Of a stretch of 64,000 bases of DNA, positions 30,723 through 38,970 are shown piece after piece. Position numbers and translations under genes: made by a program. The DNA is taken from contig NZ_JADKRR010000001.1 of the NCBI RefSeq assembly GCF_015351105.1, positions 1,469,069 through 1,533,068 on the forward strand, written 5' to 3'. The notes below the pieces were generated by a model. That model made no database searches, was not told the DNA's origin, and was given only the letters and a program-made list of their open reading frames with translations. Position 1 is the stretch's first letter. The number at the start of each line of letters is the position of its first letter. The stretch is from Clavibacter sp. VKM Ac-2872 (lineage in GTDB: Bacteria; Actinomycetota; Actinomycetes; Actinomycetales; Microbacteriaceae).

Positions 30723-32335
30723 TGGTGCTTGACGGAACTCTCTATAACGCGACGGGGTTGGGTGCGTTGATCGCGCCGACGCCGCTGTTCCAGGTGCTCG
30801 CGGATGATTCCGGTGGTATGACACCGGGGTGGATGCGGGACTTCTCGAGGTCGACGTTGGACAAGCAGCAGCGGATGGTGGAGGGGTTCGTCGGCAGCGG
30901 TGAGCAGTGGGATGCGGATCCGGCGCGGGCGGCGGGGTCGTTGTTCGTGAATGTGGGGTCGTTGTTGATCCCGGTGGGGGGTGAGGTCGCGGCGGGCGCG
31001 AAGGTGGTGTCGGTCGGGGTGCGGGTCGTGGCGGTGGGGGATCGCGTCGCGGAGGCGGCCGATGCGGCGTCTGTTGCAGGGCGTGTGGCGGGTGCCGGTG
31101 CGCGGGTGACGGTCGCTGCGGGTACCGGGTTGGTGCGTGTGGGGGATCTGTTGACGCAGGCCATGGCCAAGGCGGATGCGGTGGGGCATGCGGCGACGGC
31201 GCCGGTGATGAATGCGTTGCGGGACGCGGTCGGGCGGGTTCCGTCGGTGCGGGTGGTGGTGGAGCATGCGGTGACGCCGGATGGGTTCCGGGTGCCTGCG
31301 GGTGTGCGGGTGGAGGTGGAGAGTCGTGTGCGTTCGCAGGTCGCGGATGCGGCGGGGCAGGGTGTGTTGGAGCGCGGGACGGTGGAGGCGCCTGCGGGTG
31401 CGCGTGGTGCTGTGGGTTCGGGGCATGCTGCGGCGGGGGAGTCTGCGGTCGGTCGCGGCGTGGCGGTGGATGCGGTGCGTGGGGTGGAGCAGCACGGGGC
31501 GGAGACGGCAGTTGGTGGGCGTCATGTGGCGTCGACGGATGTGCGGGAGCATCCCGGTGGGCTGCGTCCCGGGGACGATGTCCGTGGTGGTTCGGAGCAT
31601 GGGGGTGGGCACGGCGGGCACGAGACCGGTCACGGGGACCACCGAGACGCATCCGCTGGGCATGATCACGAGAACCAGGGTCATGACGGTCGGCACCTGG
31701 ATGAAGGAGCCGGGCATTCCGACGGGCACGACCCCAGCCACGAAGGGGGCTCTGAGCACGTGCGGCCGGAGTCCGGGTACTCGATCCCGGACATGGTCCA
31801 CTCCGCCGCCCCGCGGGGGCCGGAGGTCGATGACTACTGGCGGCCGCTCAGTCACGAGGAGATCCAGGACCTGCCCGTGGTCCGGGACGGGAGCCACCTC
31901 AACGCGAACGGCAGCCTGCGGCCGAACATCTGGTACCAGACCGGCGAGCACGAGTACCTGTATCGCACGGACGAGCATGGGCACATCGACCGGGTGATCG
32001 CGGAGAACCTGCAACTCAAGACGCACATCGGCCGACTACGGCACATACGACGTACCTTGGGTAAGCTCTTCGGCGACCACGCGGGACATGTGATCGCTGA
32101 CTGGTTCGGCGGATCTCCTAAACTCGACAACCTCGTCTCCCAGCTTGCGAAGATCAACCAGCATGAAATCGGCAGCTTGGAAAAGCAGTGGGCGCGGGTT
32201 CTGAAATCCGATCCGCCAGGTCACGTCAGTCTCGACGTCCGACTCGACACGGATCCCTTAACTGGCCGTCCGGCTCGATTCGTCGTGATGCATGTGATCG
32301 ACGGTCAAGAAGAAATAGCGTACTTCCATCAATAG
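30722..32335 (+). CDS. Truncated toxin copy 2 (no export domain), lineage B nuclease tip
   Basis: A 537-codon open frame. Homology to the full-length toxin starts at GLGALIAPTPLFQV, so the ~290-residue N-terminal export region is missing. The first ~11 residues are unrelated junction sequence, and no ribosome binding site is seen. After the middle segment comes a His/Gly/Asp-rich linker and a complete tip: DDYWRPLSHEEIQ, GEHEYLYRTDEHGHIDRV, GDHAGHVIADWFGG and SPKLDNLV. The tip differs from that of the full-length toxin (GRLRHIRRTLGKLFGDHAGH here, PHQRNPLGKLQGDHAGH there). It is most likely a silent donor cassette rather than an exported toxin. Confidence 0.78.
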   Translation: MVLDGTLYNATGLGALIAPTPLFQVLADDSGGMTPGWMRDFSRSTLDKQQRMVEGFVGSGEQWDADPARAAGSLFVNVGSLLIPVGGEVAAGAKVVSVGVRVVAVGDRVAEAADAASVAGRVAGAGARVTVAAGTGLVRVGDLLTQAMAKADAVGHAATAPVMNALRDAVGRVPSVRVVVEHAVTPDGFRVPAGVRVEVESRVRSQVADAAGQGVLERGTVEAPAGARGAVGSGHAAAGESAVGRGVAVDAVRGVEQHGAETAVGGRHVASTDVREHPGGLRPGDDVRGGSEHGGGHGGHETGHGDHRDASAGHDHENQGHDGRHLDEGAGHSDGHDPSHEGGSEHVRPESGYSIPDMVHSAAPRGPEVDDYWRPLSHEEIQDLPVVRDGSHLNANGSLRPNIWYQTGEHEYLYRTDEHGHIDRVIAENLQLKTHIGRLRHIRRTLGKLFGDHAGHVIADWFGGSPKLDNLVSQLAKINQHEIGSLEKQWARVLKSDPPGHVSLDVRLDTDPLTGRPARFVVMHVIDGQEEIAYFHQ

Positions 32336-32348
32336 AGGACCGGTGGCC

Positions 32349-32795
32349 ATGAAGACCGAGCAAGAAATCATTCAAGAGCTAATAAACAAGTGGTTGCCTT
32401 TGGGGATCGAATTTGCAGAAGGTGCGGTCGGCGTCGTGGGCATGTACTTCCACGCAGGTTCCGAGCTGGGTGCCAAGAGGGCGAACATATTCTTCGACGT
32501 GGGCGACAAGATCGTATATCCAGGAAACCTTAAAGGCGCTCAGACCGCACGCGGCTCCGTGCATCATATGCAGGGGCTCATGATCGAGGATCTTCTCGAC
32601 GCAGAGCGTCAGTTCAAAGAATCCGGAATACCGTGCCCTACGGAGTATCGAATCTCCTATGAGCCCGCGCCGGGTAGGCTCGACGTGCAATTGCATCGTG
32701 ATCTCAAGTATCACGGACACCCGACCAAGGGGCTCCTTGATGGACCTGCGGATTGGCTCGGCGACCGCCTCGAAGAGGTTTATAAGAGGTCTTAG
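32349..32795 (+). CDS. YezG-like immunity protein (lineage B)
   Basis: A 148-residue YezG/DUF600-like protein following truncated toxin 2. The shared pattern is MYFHAGSELGAKRANIFF, IVYPGNLKG, PCPTEYRISYEP and LDVQLHRDLKYHGHPTK. It belongs with the immunity genes at 34330, 35671 and 36474 (GxLDVQL... KY..HP.K, then GP.DWL). The ATG at 32349 has AGAGGA nine bases upstream; the in-frame GTG at 32343 is too close to it. The gene is intact although its toxin lacks an export domain, so selection for protection probably keeps it. Confidence 0.82.
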   Translation: MKTEQEIIQELINKWLPLGIEFAEGAVGVVGMYFHAGSELGAKRANIFFDVGDKIVYPGNLKGAQTARGSVHHMQGLMIEDLLDAERQFKESGIPCPTEYRISYEPAPGRLDVQLHRDLKYHGHPTKGLLDGPADWLGDRLEEVYKRS

Positions 32796-32804
32796 GGTCG
32801 ACAC

Positions 32805-32868
32805 CGAGGCTCAGGCGGATTGTGTGAATGCCATCCGGCCGGCGGATCCGATGATTCCGGTGGTGTGA
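32805..32868 (+). pseudogene. Deletion junction: remnant of the toxin N-terminal half
   Basis: Bases here encode EAQADCVNAIRPADP, matching QAQADCVNAIAAADP at residue ~195 of the full-length toxin. The sequence then jumps directly to DDSGGV (residue ~305), with loss of about 110 codons and a frameshift that ends the upstream frame at 32866. It is a visible deletion scar at the left end of truncated toxin 3. Confidence 0.8.
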
Positions 32869-34319
32869 CTGCGGGGTGGTTGCGGGATTTCTCGAAGTCG
32901 ACGTTGGGCAAGCAGCAGCAGATGGTGGAGGGGTTCGTCGGTAGCGGTGAGCAGTGGGATGCGGATCCGGCGCGGGCGGCGGGTTCGTTGTTCGTGAATG
33001 TGGGTTCGTTGTTCATCCCGGTGGGTGGTGAGGTCGCGGCGGGCGCGAAGGTGGTGTCGGTCGGGGTGCGGGTCGTGGCGGTGGGGGATCGTGTCGCGGA
33101 GGCGGCCGATGTGGCGTCTGTTGCGGGGCGTGTGGTGGGTGCGGGTGCGCGGGTGACGGTCGCTGCGGGTACCGGGTTGGTGCGTGTGGGGGATCTGTTG
33201 ACGCAGGCCATGGCCAAGGCGGATGCGGTGGGGCATGCGGCGACGGCGCCGGTGATGAATGCGTTGCGGGACGCGGTCGGGCGGGTTCCGTCGGTGCGGG
33301 TGGTGGTGGAGCATGCGGTGACGCCGGATGGGTTCCGGGTGCCTGCGGGTGTGCGGGTGGAGGTGGAGAGTCGTGTGCGTTCGCAGGTCGCGGATGCGGC
33401 GGGGCAGGGTGTGTTGGAGCGCGGGACGGTGGAGGCGCCTGTGGGTGCGCGTGGTGCTGTGGGTTCGGGGCATGCTGCGGCGGGGGAGTCTGCGGTCGGT
33501 CGCGGCGTGGCGGTGGATGCGGTGCGTGGGGTGGAGCAGCACGGGGCGGAGACGGCAGTTGGTGGGCGTCATGTGGCGTCGACGGATGTGCGGGAGCATC
33601 CCGGTGGGCTGCGTCCCGGGGACGATGTCCGTGGTGGTTCGGAGCATGGGGGTGGGCACGGCGAGCAACAGACCGCACACGGGGACCATGCGGGCGGAGG
33701 TGTCGAGCGAGGAGGTGCACGTGGGGACAGTGCGGGAGAGGCCCATGATCACGATCCGGGAACTTCTGAGCGAGGTCCCGGTAAGACGTCTCGGCTGCGT
33801 GCATCCGCTGGTGATGAGTATTGGCGTCCCCTCTCGCATGAGGAGATCCAGAACCTGCCAGTCGTTCGCGACGGCAGTCACATCCGTGCCGACGGCAGCT
33901 TGACGCCGAGCACCTGGTATCGGACCGGTGAGCACGAGTACCTGTACAGGACGAACGAGCACGGCCACATCGACCGGGTCATTGCGGAGAACCTGCAGCT
34001 CAAGACGCACATAGGCCGGCTACGATATGTGCGACGTACCCTCGGCAAGCTCTTCGGGGACCACGCCGGCCACTTGATTGCGGACTGGTTCGGCGGATCG
34101 CCCAAGCTCGACAATCTCGTCTCGCAATTCAAGCACGTCAACATTCGCGAATACGGCGCTCTGGAGCGCCAGTGGGCTGCCGCTCTGCGGGCTGAACCCC
34201 CTGGTCACGTAGCCATAGACATGCGAGTAGACACGGATGTGAGCACAGGAAGACCGGAGGGCTTCAAAATCACGAGCGTTGTCAATGGTGTGAGGACAAC
34301 CAAATCATTCAGTCAATAG
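32820..34319 (+). CDS. Truncated toxin copy 3, lineage B nuclease tip
   Basis: An open frame of 499 codons from a TTG without ribosome binding site; probably not expressed on its own. The middle segment (from DDSGGVTAGWLRDF) is nearly identical to copy 2. It is followed by a Gly/His/Glu-rich linker and an intact tip: DEYWRPLSHEEIQN, GEHEYLYRTNEHGHIDRV, GDHAGHLIADWFGG, SPKLDNLVSQF and a C-terminal end distinct from all others (FKITSVVNGVRTTKSFSQ). Linker and tip diverge from copy 2 just after the identical stretch, which is consistent with tip exchange by recombination in the repeat. Confidence 0.78.
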   Translation: MCECHPAGGSDDSGGVTAGWLRDFSKSTLGKQQQMVEGFVGSGEQWDADPARAAGSLFVNVGSLFIPVGGEVAAGAKVVSVGVRVVAVGDRVAEAADVASVAGRVVGAGARVTVAAGTGLVRVGDLLTQAMAKADAVGHAATAPVMNALRDAVGRVPSVRVVVEHAVTPDGFRVPAGVRVEVESRVRSQVADAAGQGVLERGTVEAPVGARGAVGSGHAAAGESAVGRGVAVDAVRGVEQHGAETAVGGRHVASTDVREHPGGLRPGDDVRGGSEHGGGHGEQQTAHGDHAGGGVERGGARGDSAGEAHDHDPGTSERGPGKTSRLRASAGDEYWRPLSHEEIQNLPVVRDGSHIRADGSLTPSTWYRTGEHEYLYRTNEHGHIDRVIAENLQLKTHIGRLRYVRRTLGKLFGDHAGHLIADWFGGSPKLDNLVSQFKHVNIREYGALERQWAAALRAEPPGHVAIDMRVDTDVSTGRPEGFKITSVVNGVRTTKSFSQ

Positions 34320-34329
34320 AAGGGGCCAC

Positions 34330-34827
34330 ATGATGAATCGTGAAGTCGAGACAATCCATGAATTGGCGGACAAGTGGGTTTCACTTGGGCTGGATTTCTG
34401 CGAATCTGCCGGAGGTGTGTCAAAGATGTACATCTACGCCGCTTCGGAGCTCGGCGTGAAGTATGCGAACATTTTGTTCGAGCAACACGGAGTTGTCATC
34501 TACCCTGACAATTTGAAGGCCGAGGGCATAGATCACGGGTTGATCTTTCGGATGCAGGATCTCATGCTTGAAGATCTTGATGAAGCTGAGCGAGCGTTCA
34601 GGTCGGCTGGAGTGCCTTGCCCTACAGAGTACCGAATAACCTACGAACTAGGCCCGCGACGTCTGGATGTGCAGTTGTCTCACGAAATCAAATACGCGGA
34701 GCATCCCGTCAAGACACTCGAGCACGGGCCTGAAGACTGGCTCGATGGTCGCCTAGAGAAAGTCTTCGGGAAGCTGCTGCCCCCCGAAAGCGAGTGGCAC
34801 AAGGTCGGCAAGAAGCGCACTTACTAA
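34330..34827 (+). CDS. YezG-like immunity protein (lineage B)
   Basis: A 165-residue protein with the YezG-like pattern (MYIYAASELGVKYANILFEQ, PCPTEYRITYELGPRRLDVQL) and the lineage B extension GPEDWLDGRLEKVFGKLLPPESEW, ending in basic residues. It follows truncated toxin 3 by 10 bases. GAAGGGG precedes the start; a second ATG immediately follows the first. AT-richer than the chromosome flanks. Confidence 0.83.
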   Translation: MMNREVETIHELADKWVSLGLDFCESAGGVSKMYIYAASELGVKYANILFEQHGVVIYPDNLKAEGIDHGLIFRMQDLMLEDLDEAERAFRSAGVPCPTEYRITYELGPRRLDVQLSHEIKYAEHPVKTLEHGPEDWLDGRLEKVFGKLLPPESEWHKVGKKRTY

Positions 34828-34894
34828 GCCCCCACTCGGGGTTCTGATCATTCACTGGTGCGACCGTATTTAACTCAGGTGAGCGATCTGCTCC

Positions 34895-34965
34895 GCGGTC
34901 GCGTGGCTGCCGGCGGGCGAGCCCGAATACCTGCATCCCACGAACGAGCGCGGACACGTACGGGG
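34895..34965 (+). pseudogene. Mosaic junction with a degraded tip fragment
   Basis: The sequence around 34914-34955 reads GEPEYLHPTNERGHVRG, a mutated copy of the tip motif GEHEYLYRTNEHGHIDR. It then changes frame straight into the His-rich linker of toxin 4 (HRDASAGHDHEN). An upstream tip fragment has been joined to a linker that should precede it, so the order is scrambled. Confidence 0.65.
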
Positions 34966-35024
34966 ATCACCGCGACGCGTCGGCTGGGCATGACCATGAG
35001 AACCCGGGACATGACGGTCGGCAC

Positions 35025-35663
35025 ATGGATGAAGGAGCGGGGCATCCGGGTGGGCACGACCCCAGCCATGACGGTGGCTCTGAGCATGGGCCCCCGGAGT
35101 CCGAGTACTCGATCCCGGACATGGACCACTCCGCCGCCCCGCGGGGGCTGGAGGTCGATGACTACTGGCGGCCGCTCAGTCACGAGGAGATCCAGGACCT
35201 CCCCGTGGTCCGGGACGGGAGCCACCTCAACGCGAACGGCAGCCTGCGGCCGAACATCTGGTACCAGACCGGCGAGCACGAGTACCTCTACCGGACGAAC
35301 GAGCACGGGCACATCGACCGGGTCATCGCCGAGAACCTGCAACTCAAGCTGCACACAGGGCGGCTACGGCACATACGACGTACGTTGGGCAAGCTCTTCG
35401 GTGATCATGCGGGACACCTCGTCGCGGACTGGTTCGGAGGATCCTCCAAACTCGATAATGTCGTCTCTCAACTGGCGCGCATCAACAAGCATGAATATGC
35501 TCGTCTTGAAAGGCAATGGGCGAGTGCTCTCAAAGGTGACCCGCCTGGGAGGGTCAGCCTTGATATGCGGATCGATACTGATTCGACGACGGGACGCCCA
35601 GCTATGTTCCGTATCGAGTACATAATAAACGGCGAGCCCGGTTTTGCTCGTTATAGCCAGTGA
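35025..35663 (+). pseudogene. Toxin fragment 4: linker plus complete lineage B tip only
   Basis: A 212-codon open frame containing the His/Asp/Gly linker (MDEGAGHPGGHDPSHDGG) and an intact tip: DDYWRPLSHEEIQ, GEHEYLYRTNEHGHIDRV, GDHAGHLVADWFGGSSKLDN and the C-terminal ARYSQ. The whole N-terminal and middle part of the toxin is gone; linker homology can be followed back to about 34955. The first half of the tip is nearly identical to copy 2. With no export domain it cannot be secreted by the usual route. If translated it would be a free cytoplasmic nuclease, held in check by the next gene. Confidence 0.75.
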
Positions 35664-35670
35664 GGGACAA

Positions 35671-36150
35671 ATGACCCAGCAAGAGCATGAGATCGTGCAG
35701 ATCGCGATCGAGAAGTGGATTTCAGCGGGGCTGGAGTACGCGCATGGCGCAGGCGGTGTCAGGGCGTTGTACGTCTACATCGGGTCGGAGCTCGGGAGTG
35801 CATACGCAAACGTGTTCTTCGAACAAGACGGTGAGGTGCTATATCCGTCCAAGTTGAAAGGCGCGGATGCATCGACAGAAAAGATCATCGAACTGCAGAG
35901 GTACTTGGTCGATGTCCTGGATGAGGCTGAGGCGGCATTCAAGAAGTCGCAGATCCCGCCGCCCACTGAGTATCGCATTACTTATGAGCCGGGAAGTGGT
36001 CGGCTCGATGTGCAGCTTTCGCGAGAAGTGAAATACAGGCACCACCCTGTGAAGACGATCCAGCATGGACCCGAAGATTGGCTCAACGGCCGTCTGGAGA
36101 AGCTCTACGGAGCTTTGTTGCCCCCCGAGGATCAGTGGCCGAAGTCGTGA
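35671..36150 (+). CDS. YezG-like immunity protein (lineage B)
   Basis: A 159-residue protein 7 bases after toxin fragment 4. The pattern is LYVYIGSELGSAYANVFFEQ, VLYPSKLKG, PPTEYRITYEPGSGRLDVQL and GPEDWLNGRLEKLYGALLPPE. The ATG at 35671 has GAGGG just upstream; a longer in-frame extension lies inside the toxin gene and is rejected. The gene is intact. Confidence 0.83.
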   Translation: MTQQEHEIVQIAIEKWISAGLEYAHGAGGVRALYVYIGSELGSAYANVFFEQDGEVLYPSKLKGADASTEKIIELQRYLVDVLDEAEAAFKKSQIPPPTEYRITYEPGSGRLDVQLSREVKYRHHPVKTIQHGPEDWLNGRLEKLYGALLPPEDQWPKS

Positions 36151-36196
36151 CCTATTAGCTCGGAATGAGCGCGTTCGGTCCGTAAAATGATTAAGC

Positions 36197-36457
36197 ATGA
36201 GCCATGCGCGGCGCATCATCGGTTACTGGTTCGTTGGATCACCGATGCTAGACATCGCTGTCGCGCGATTCGAGGACATCGATCGACGCGGTTGCCTCAA
36301 TGTCGAATGGCAGTGGGCGAGGGTGCTTACGTCTGAGTCTCTAGGTCGCGTCGATGCCGACGTTCGAATTGTTGCCGAGCCCGTAAAGGCCGGCCCTAAA
36401 GAGTTTATCGTTGACTCTGTGGTCAATGACGAACCCTTCTTCTACCGCTTTAATTAG
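36197..36457 (+). pseudogene. Toxin fragment 5: C-terminal half of a lineage B tip
   Basis: The 86-codon frame (YWFVGSPMLDIAVARFEDI, then WQWARVLTSESLGRVDADVRI and FIVDSVVNDEPFFYRF) aligns with the last ~85 residues of lineage B tips (ADWFGGSPKLDNVVSQLARI, RQWASALKGDPPGRVSLDMRI). The catalytic DHAGH motif has become SHARR, so it is dead. Only the stub next to its immunity gene survives. Confidence 0.78.
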
Positions 36458-36473
36458 TGCAGAAAGTGATTGC

Positions 36474-36968
36474 ATGTCGACGAGCGAGCAAGATATCCTT
36501 CAGGGGCTTATAAATGGTTGGATACCCCTTGGGCTCGAGTATGCTCAAGGAGCCCAGGGTGTCACGACACTATATCTGTATGCGGATTCCGAACCCAACC
36601 ATCAACATGCAAATATCTTCTTCGAACAAAGCGGGCGAGTTGTCTATCCGAGCAGACTCGACGGTGTCGACTCCCATTCGCAACGAATCTTGAATATGCA
36701 GAAGTGCATGATCGAAGACCTAATCGAAGCGGAGAGGCTGTTCCGCGAGATTGGTATCCCTTGCCCTACTGAATATCGTATCACCTACGAGCCCGAAGCC
36801 GGCCGACTGGACGTGCAACTATCCCGTGACATAAAGTACGCGGATCATCCGGTCAAGACCCTGCAAAGCGGTCCAGAGGATTGGCTTGATGGTCGCCTTG
36901 AGAAGGTCGTGGGTAAGCTATTGCCCCCGGAGCGCGAATGGTTCCGATTCGCTAAAAAGCGCAAATAG
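36474..36968 (+). CDS. YezG-like immunity protein (lineage B), orphan
   Basis: A 164-residue protein with LYLYADSEPNHQHANIFFEQ, VVYPSRLDG, PCPTEYRITYEPEAGRLDVQL and GPEDWLDGRLEKVVGKLLPPE. It follows a destroyed toxin tip, yet its own frame is intact. It therefore protects, if anything, against toxins from other cells. A ribosome binding site is weak (AGAAAG). Start at ATG 36474 by alignment with the paralogues. Confidence 0.82.
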   Translation: MSTSEQDILQGLINGWIPLGLEYAQGAQGVTTLYLYADSEPNHQHANIFFEQSGRVVYPSRLDGVDSHSQRILNMQKCMIEDLIEAERLFREIGIPCPTEYRITYEPEAGRLDVQLSRDIKYADHPVKTLQSGPEDWLDGRLEKVVGKLLPPEREWFRFAKKRK

Positions 36969-37010
36969 GAATTGTGGCTTGAGGCTGTCACCTTTGGGGA
37001 GTGGCCTCCA

Positions 37011-37075
37011 GGAGTGACTCGATGGTCGGCTGAACAAAGTATTCGGCAGACTGCTGCGTCCCCAATACGAATGAC
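37011..37075 (+). pseudogene. Remnant of a further immunity gene 3' end
   Basis: The stretch GACTCGATGGTCGGC... through GGCAGACTGCTGCGTCCCC matches, at base level and with small gaps, the end of lineage B immunity genes that encodes DWLDGRLEKVFGKLLPP. It is out of frame with any start. It marks another lost unit between units 5 and 6. Confidence 0.6.
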
Positions 37076-37125
37076 AAATATCCCGACGAAAGCGAAAGCT
37101 TTAGCCAGGATTACCACGAGGATGC

Positions 37126-38454
37126 GTGTCTCGTCGGTCGCTGGCCTATGTGCACGCCGATAGGACCATGTCGTCCGACCTGACGCCGACGCAGACCGCG
37201 GCGGTGGTTGCCGCGTCGGGTGGTGACTTCAGCTGGACCACCGCTCGGGCCGTGGGCGGTTTCGTGGCGGTGGGGGATCGTGTCGCGGAGGCGGCCGATG
37301 TGGCGTCTGTTGCGGGGCGTGTGGCGGGTGCGGGTGCGCGGGTGACGGTCGCTGCGGGTACCGGGTTGGTGCGTGTGGGGGATCTGTTGACGCAGGCCAT
37401 GGCCAAGGCGGATGCGGTGGGGCATGCGGCGACGGCGCCGGTGATGAATGCGTTGCGGGACGCGGTCGGGCGGGTTCCGTCGGTGCGGGTGGTGGTGGAG
37501 CATGCGGTGACGCCGGATGGGTTCCGGGTGCCTGCGGGTGTGCGGGTGGAGGTGGAGAGTCGTGTGCGTTCGCAGGTCGCGGATGCGGCGGGGCAGGGTG
37601 TGTTGGAGCGCGGGACGGTGGAGGCGCCTGCGGGTGCGCGTGGTGCTGTGGGTTCGGGGCATGCGCCGGGGGTGGGGTGTGCTGCGGGTGCGGATGTGGT
37701 GCGTGGGGTCGAGCAGCACGGGGCGGATGCTCGCGGGGGAGTCGCAGAGCGCGCGTCGTTTGAGTTGACACGCGAGGAGGTGAGGCATGATGCCGGGGAT
37801 GCTAATGCGTCACACAGTGACCAGATCGGACGTCACGATCGTGGTGAAGGAACCGGCAACATAAGTCGCGGGTCGGACGGGATCCACTCACGCGAAGCCG
37901 CGTCCGTTGCCCATCCACTACCCAGCGAGCCGCTCGACTACTTCAAAGACGACTATTGGCGGTCGTTGAGTCCGCAGGAGATCCACGATCTGCCTGTTGT
38001 CCGTGACGGTAGTCATCTGCGTCCGGATAGGAGTCTCGAACCCAGCACCTGGTACCAAGCTGGTGAGCACGAGTACCTTTACAGGACGAACGAGCACGGG
38101 CACATCGACCGCGTCATCATCCAGGATCTGCAGCTCAAGATCCATGAGGGCCGTCTTCCGCATCAAAGAAATCCTCTGGGCAAGCTCCAGGGGGATCACG
38201 CGGGACACCTCGCCGCGGACGCTGCCGGGGGCTCTCCGAAGCTGGACAACATCGTCGCGATGTCCCAAAAGAACAACCTGGTACAATACGCTCGCCTCGA
38301 GAGGAAGTTACTCGGTCGCAAGGCTGCTCATCCTGATGAACGAATTTTCCTGGACATCCGGCTGGATCCTGATCCGCTCACCGGCAGGTCGCCCCGCTTC
38401 GAGGTCGAATACAAGATCAACGGCAGAATCTACCGGAGCAATTTCAAGCAGTAG
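37126..38454 (+). CDS. Chimeric toxin copy 6: DUF6507-like tail fused to toxin middle and lineage A tip
   Basis: A 442-codon frame from a GTG. Residues ~8-45 (YVHADRTMSSDLTPTQTAAV, then GGDFSWTTARAVGG) match the end of the DUF6507-like protein at 27202-27570. At FVAVGDRVAEAAD the frame enters the toxin middle segment, so about 390 codons of toxin and the intergenic junction are deleted. The tip is almost the same as that of the full-length toxin: DDYWRSLSPQEIHD, PHQRNPLGKLQGDHAGHLAAD and PKLDNIVAMSQ. No export domain remains. The upstream part of the DUF6507 copy is missing, so expression is doubtful. Confidence 0.8.
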   Translation: MSRRSLAYVHADRTMSSDLTPTQTAAVVAASGGDFSWTTARAVGGFVAVGDRVAEAADVASVAGRVAGAGARVTVAAGTGLVRVGDLLTQAMAKADAVGHAATAPVMNALRDAVGRVPSVRVVVEHAVTPDGFRVPAGVRVEVESRVRSQVADAAGQGVLERGTVEAPAGARGAVGSGHAPGVGCAAGADVVRGVEQHGADARGGVAERASFELTREEVRHDAGDANASHSDQIGRHDRGEGTGNISRGSDGIHSREAASVAHPLPSEPLDYFKDDYWRSLSPQEIHDLPVVRDGSHLRPDRSLEPSTWYQAGEHEYLYRTNEHGHIDRVIIQDLQLKIHEGRLPHQRNPLGKLQGDHAGHLAADAAGGSPKLDNIVAMSQKNNLVQYARLERKLLGRKAAHPDERIFLDIRLDPDPLTGRSPRFEVEYKINGRIYRSNFKQ

Positions 38455-38462
38455 GGAACCAA

Positions 38463-38912
38463 ATGCCAAAGAGACAAGAAGAAATTCTGCGCGACTTTGC
38501 GACGGGCTGCGTGTCAATCGCAATGGAGTTCAGCGAGGGCGCGCCAGAGTTGTCGAAGATCTACGTCTACGTCGGTTCCGAGTGCGGGCACTCCTACGCG
38601 AATGCGTTCTTCGAGCAAGGCGGAGAGATCGTTTACGCCAACGATCTACGCGGAGTCGACTCTGGGGACGAGCGCGTTTCTGTGGTTCAAAGATACCTAC
38701 TCAACTACTTGGCGGAGGCTGAGGCGCAGTTCGAGGAAGCCGGTGCACCATCTCCTACCCAGTACCGCTTGACATATGATTTGCTCACGCGTCAACTGGA
38801 CATGCAGTTGTCCCACGATCTCGTGTATTCGAACCACCCGACCAAAATATTAGAAGAAGGTGCAGAGGATTGGCTCGACGGGCGTCTTGAGAAGATGTTC
38901 GGAGGCTTTTGA
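38463..38912 (+). CDS. YezG-like immunity protein (lineage A)
   Basis: A 149-residue protein 8 bases after chimeric toxin 6. It has IYVYVGSECGHSYANAFFEQ, IVYANDLRG, PTQYRLTYDLLTRQLDMQL and EEGAEDWLDGRLEKMFGGF. These features pair it with the immunity protein of the full-length toxin, in line with their near-identical tips. The two immunity proteins differ more than the tips do. Confidence 0.84.
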   Translation: MPKRQEEILRDFATGCVSIAMEFSEGAPELSKIYVYVGSECGHSYANAFFEQGGEIVYANDLRGVDSGDERVSVVQRYLLNYLAEAEAQFEEAGAPSPTQYRLTYDLLTRQLDMQLSHDLVYSNHPTKILEEGAEDWLDGRLEKMFGGF

Positions 38913-38970
38913 TCGAACACGCGACCACCGTGCATGGTGAACCTGCCTATCACGCGAGCGAGTAGGTGCG

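Noticed and set aside
27453-34010. Long His/Arg/Pro-rich open frames on the minus strand across the toxin array (for example 27453-29159, 30437-32026, 32811-34010).
   Set aside because: They are mirror frames produced by the G-ending codons of the plus-strand toxin. They have no ribosome binding sites, no family similarity, and repeat only because the toxin repeats.
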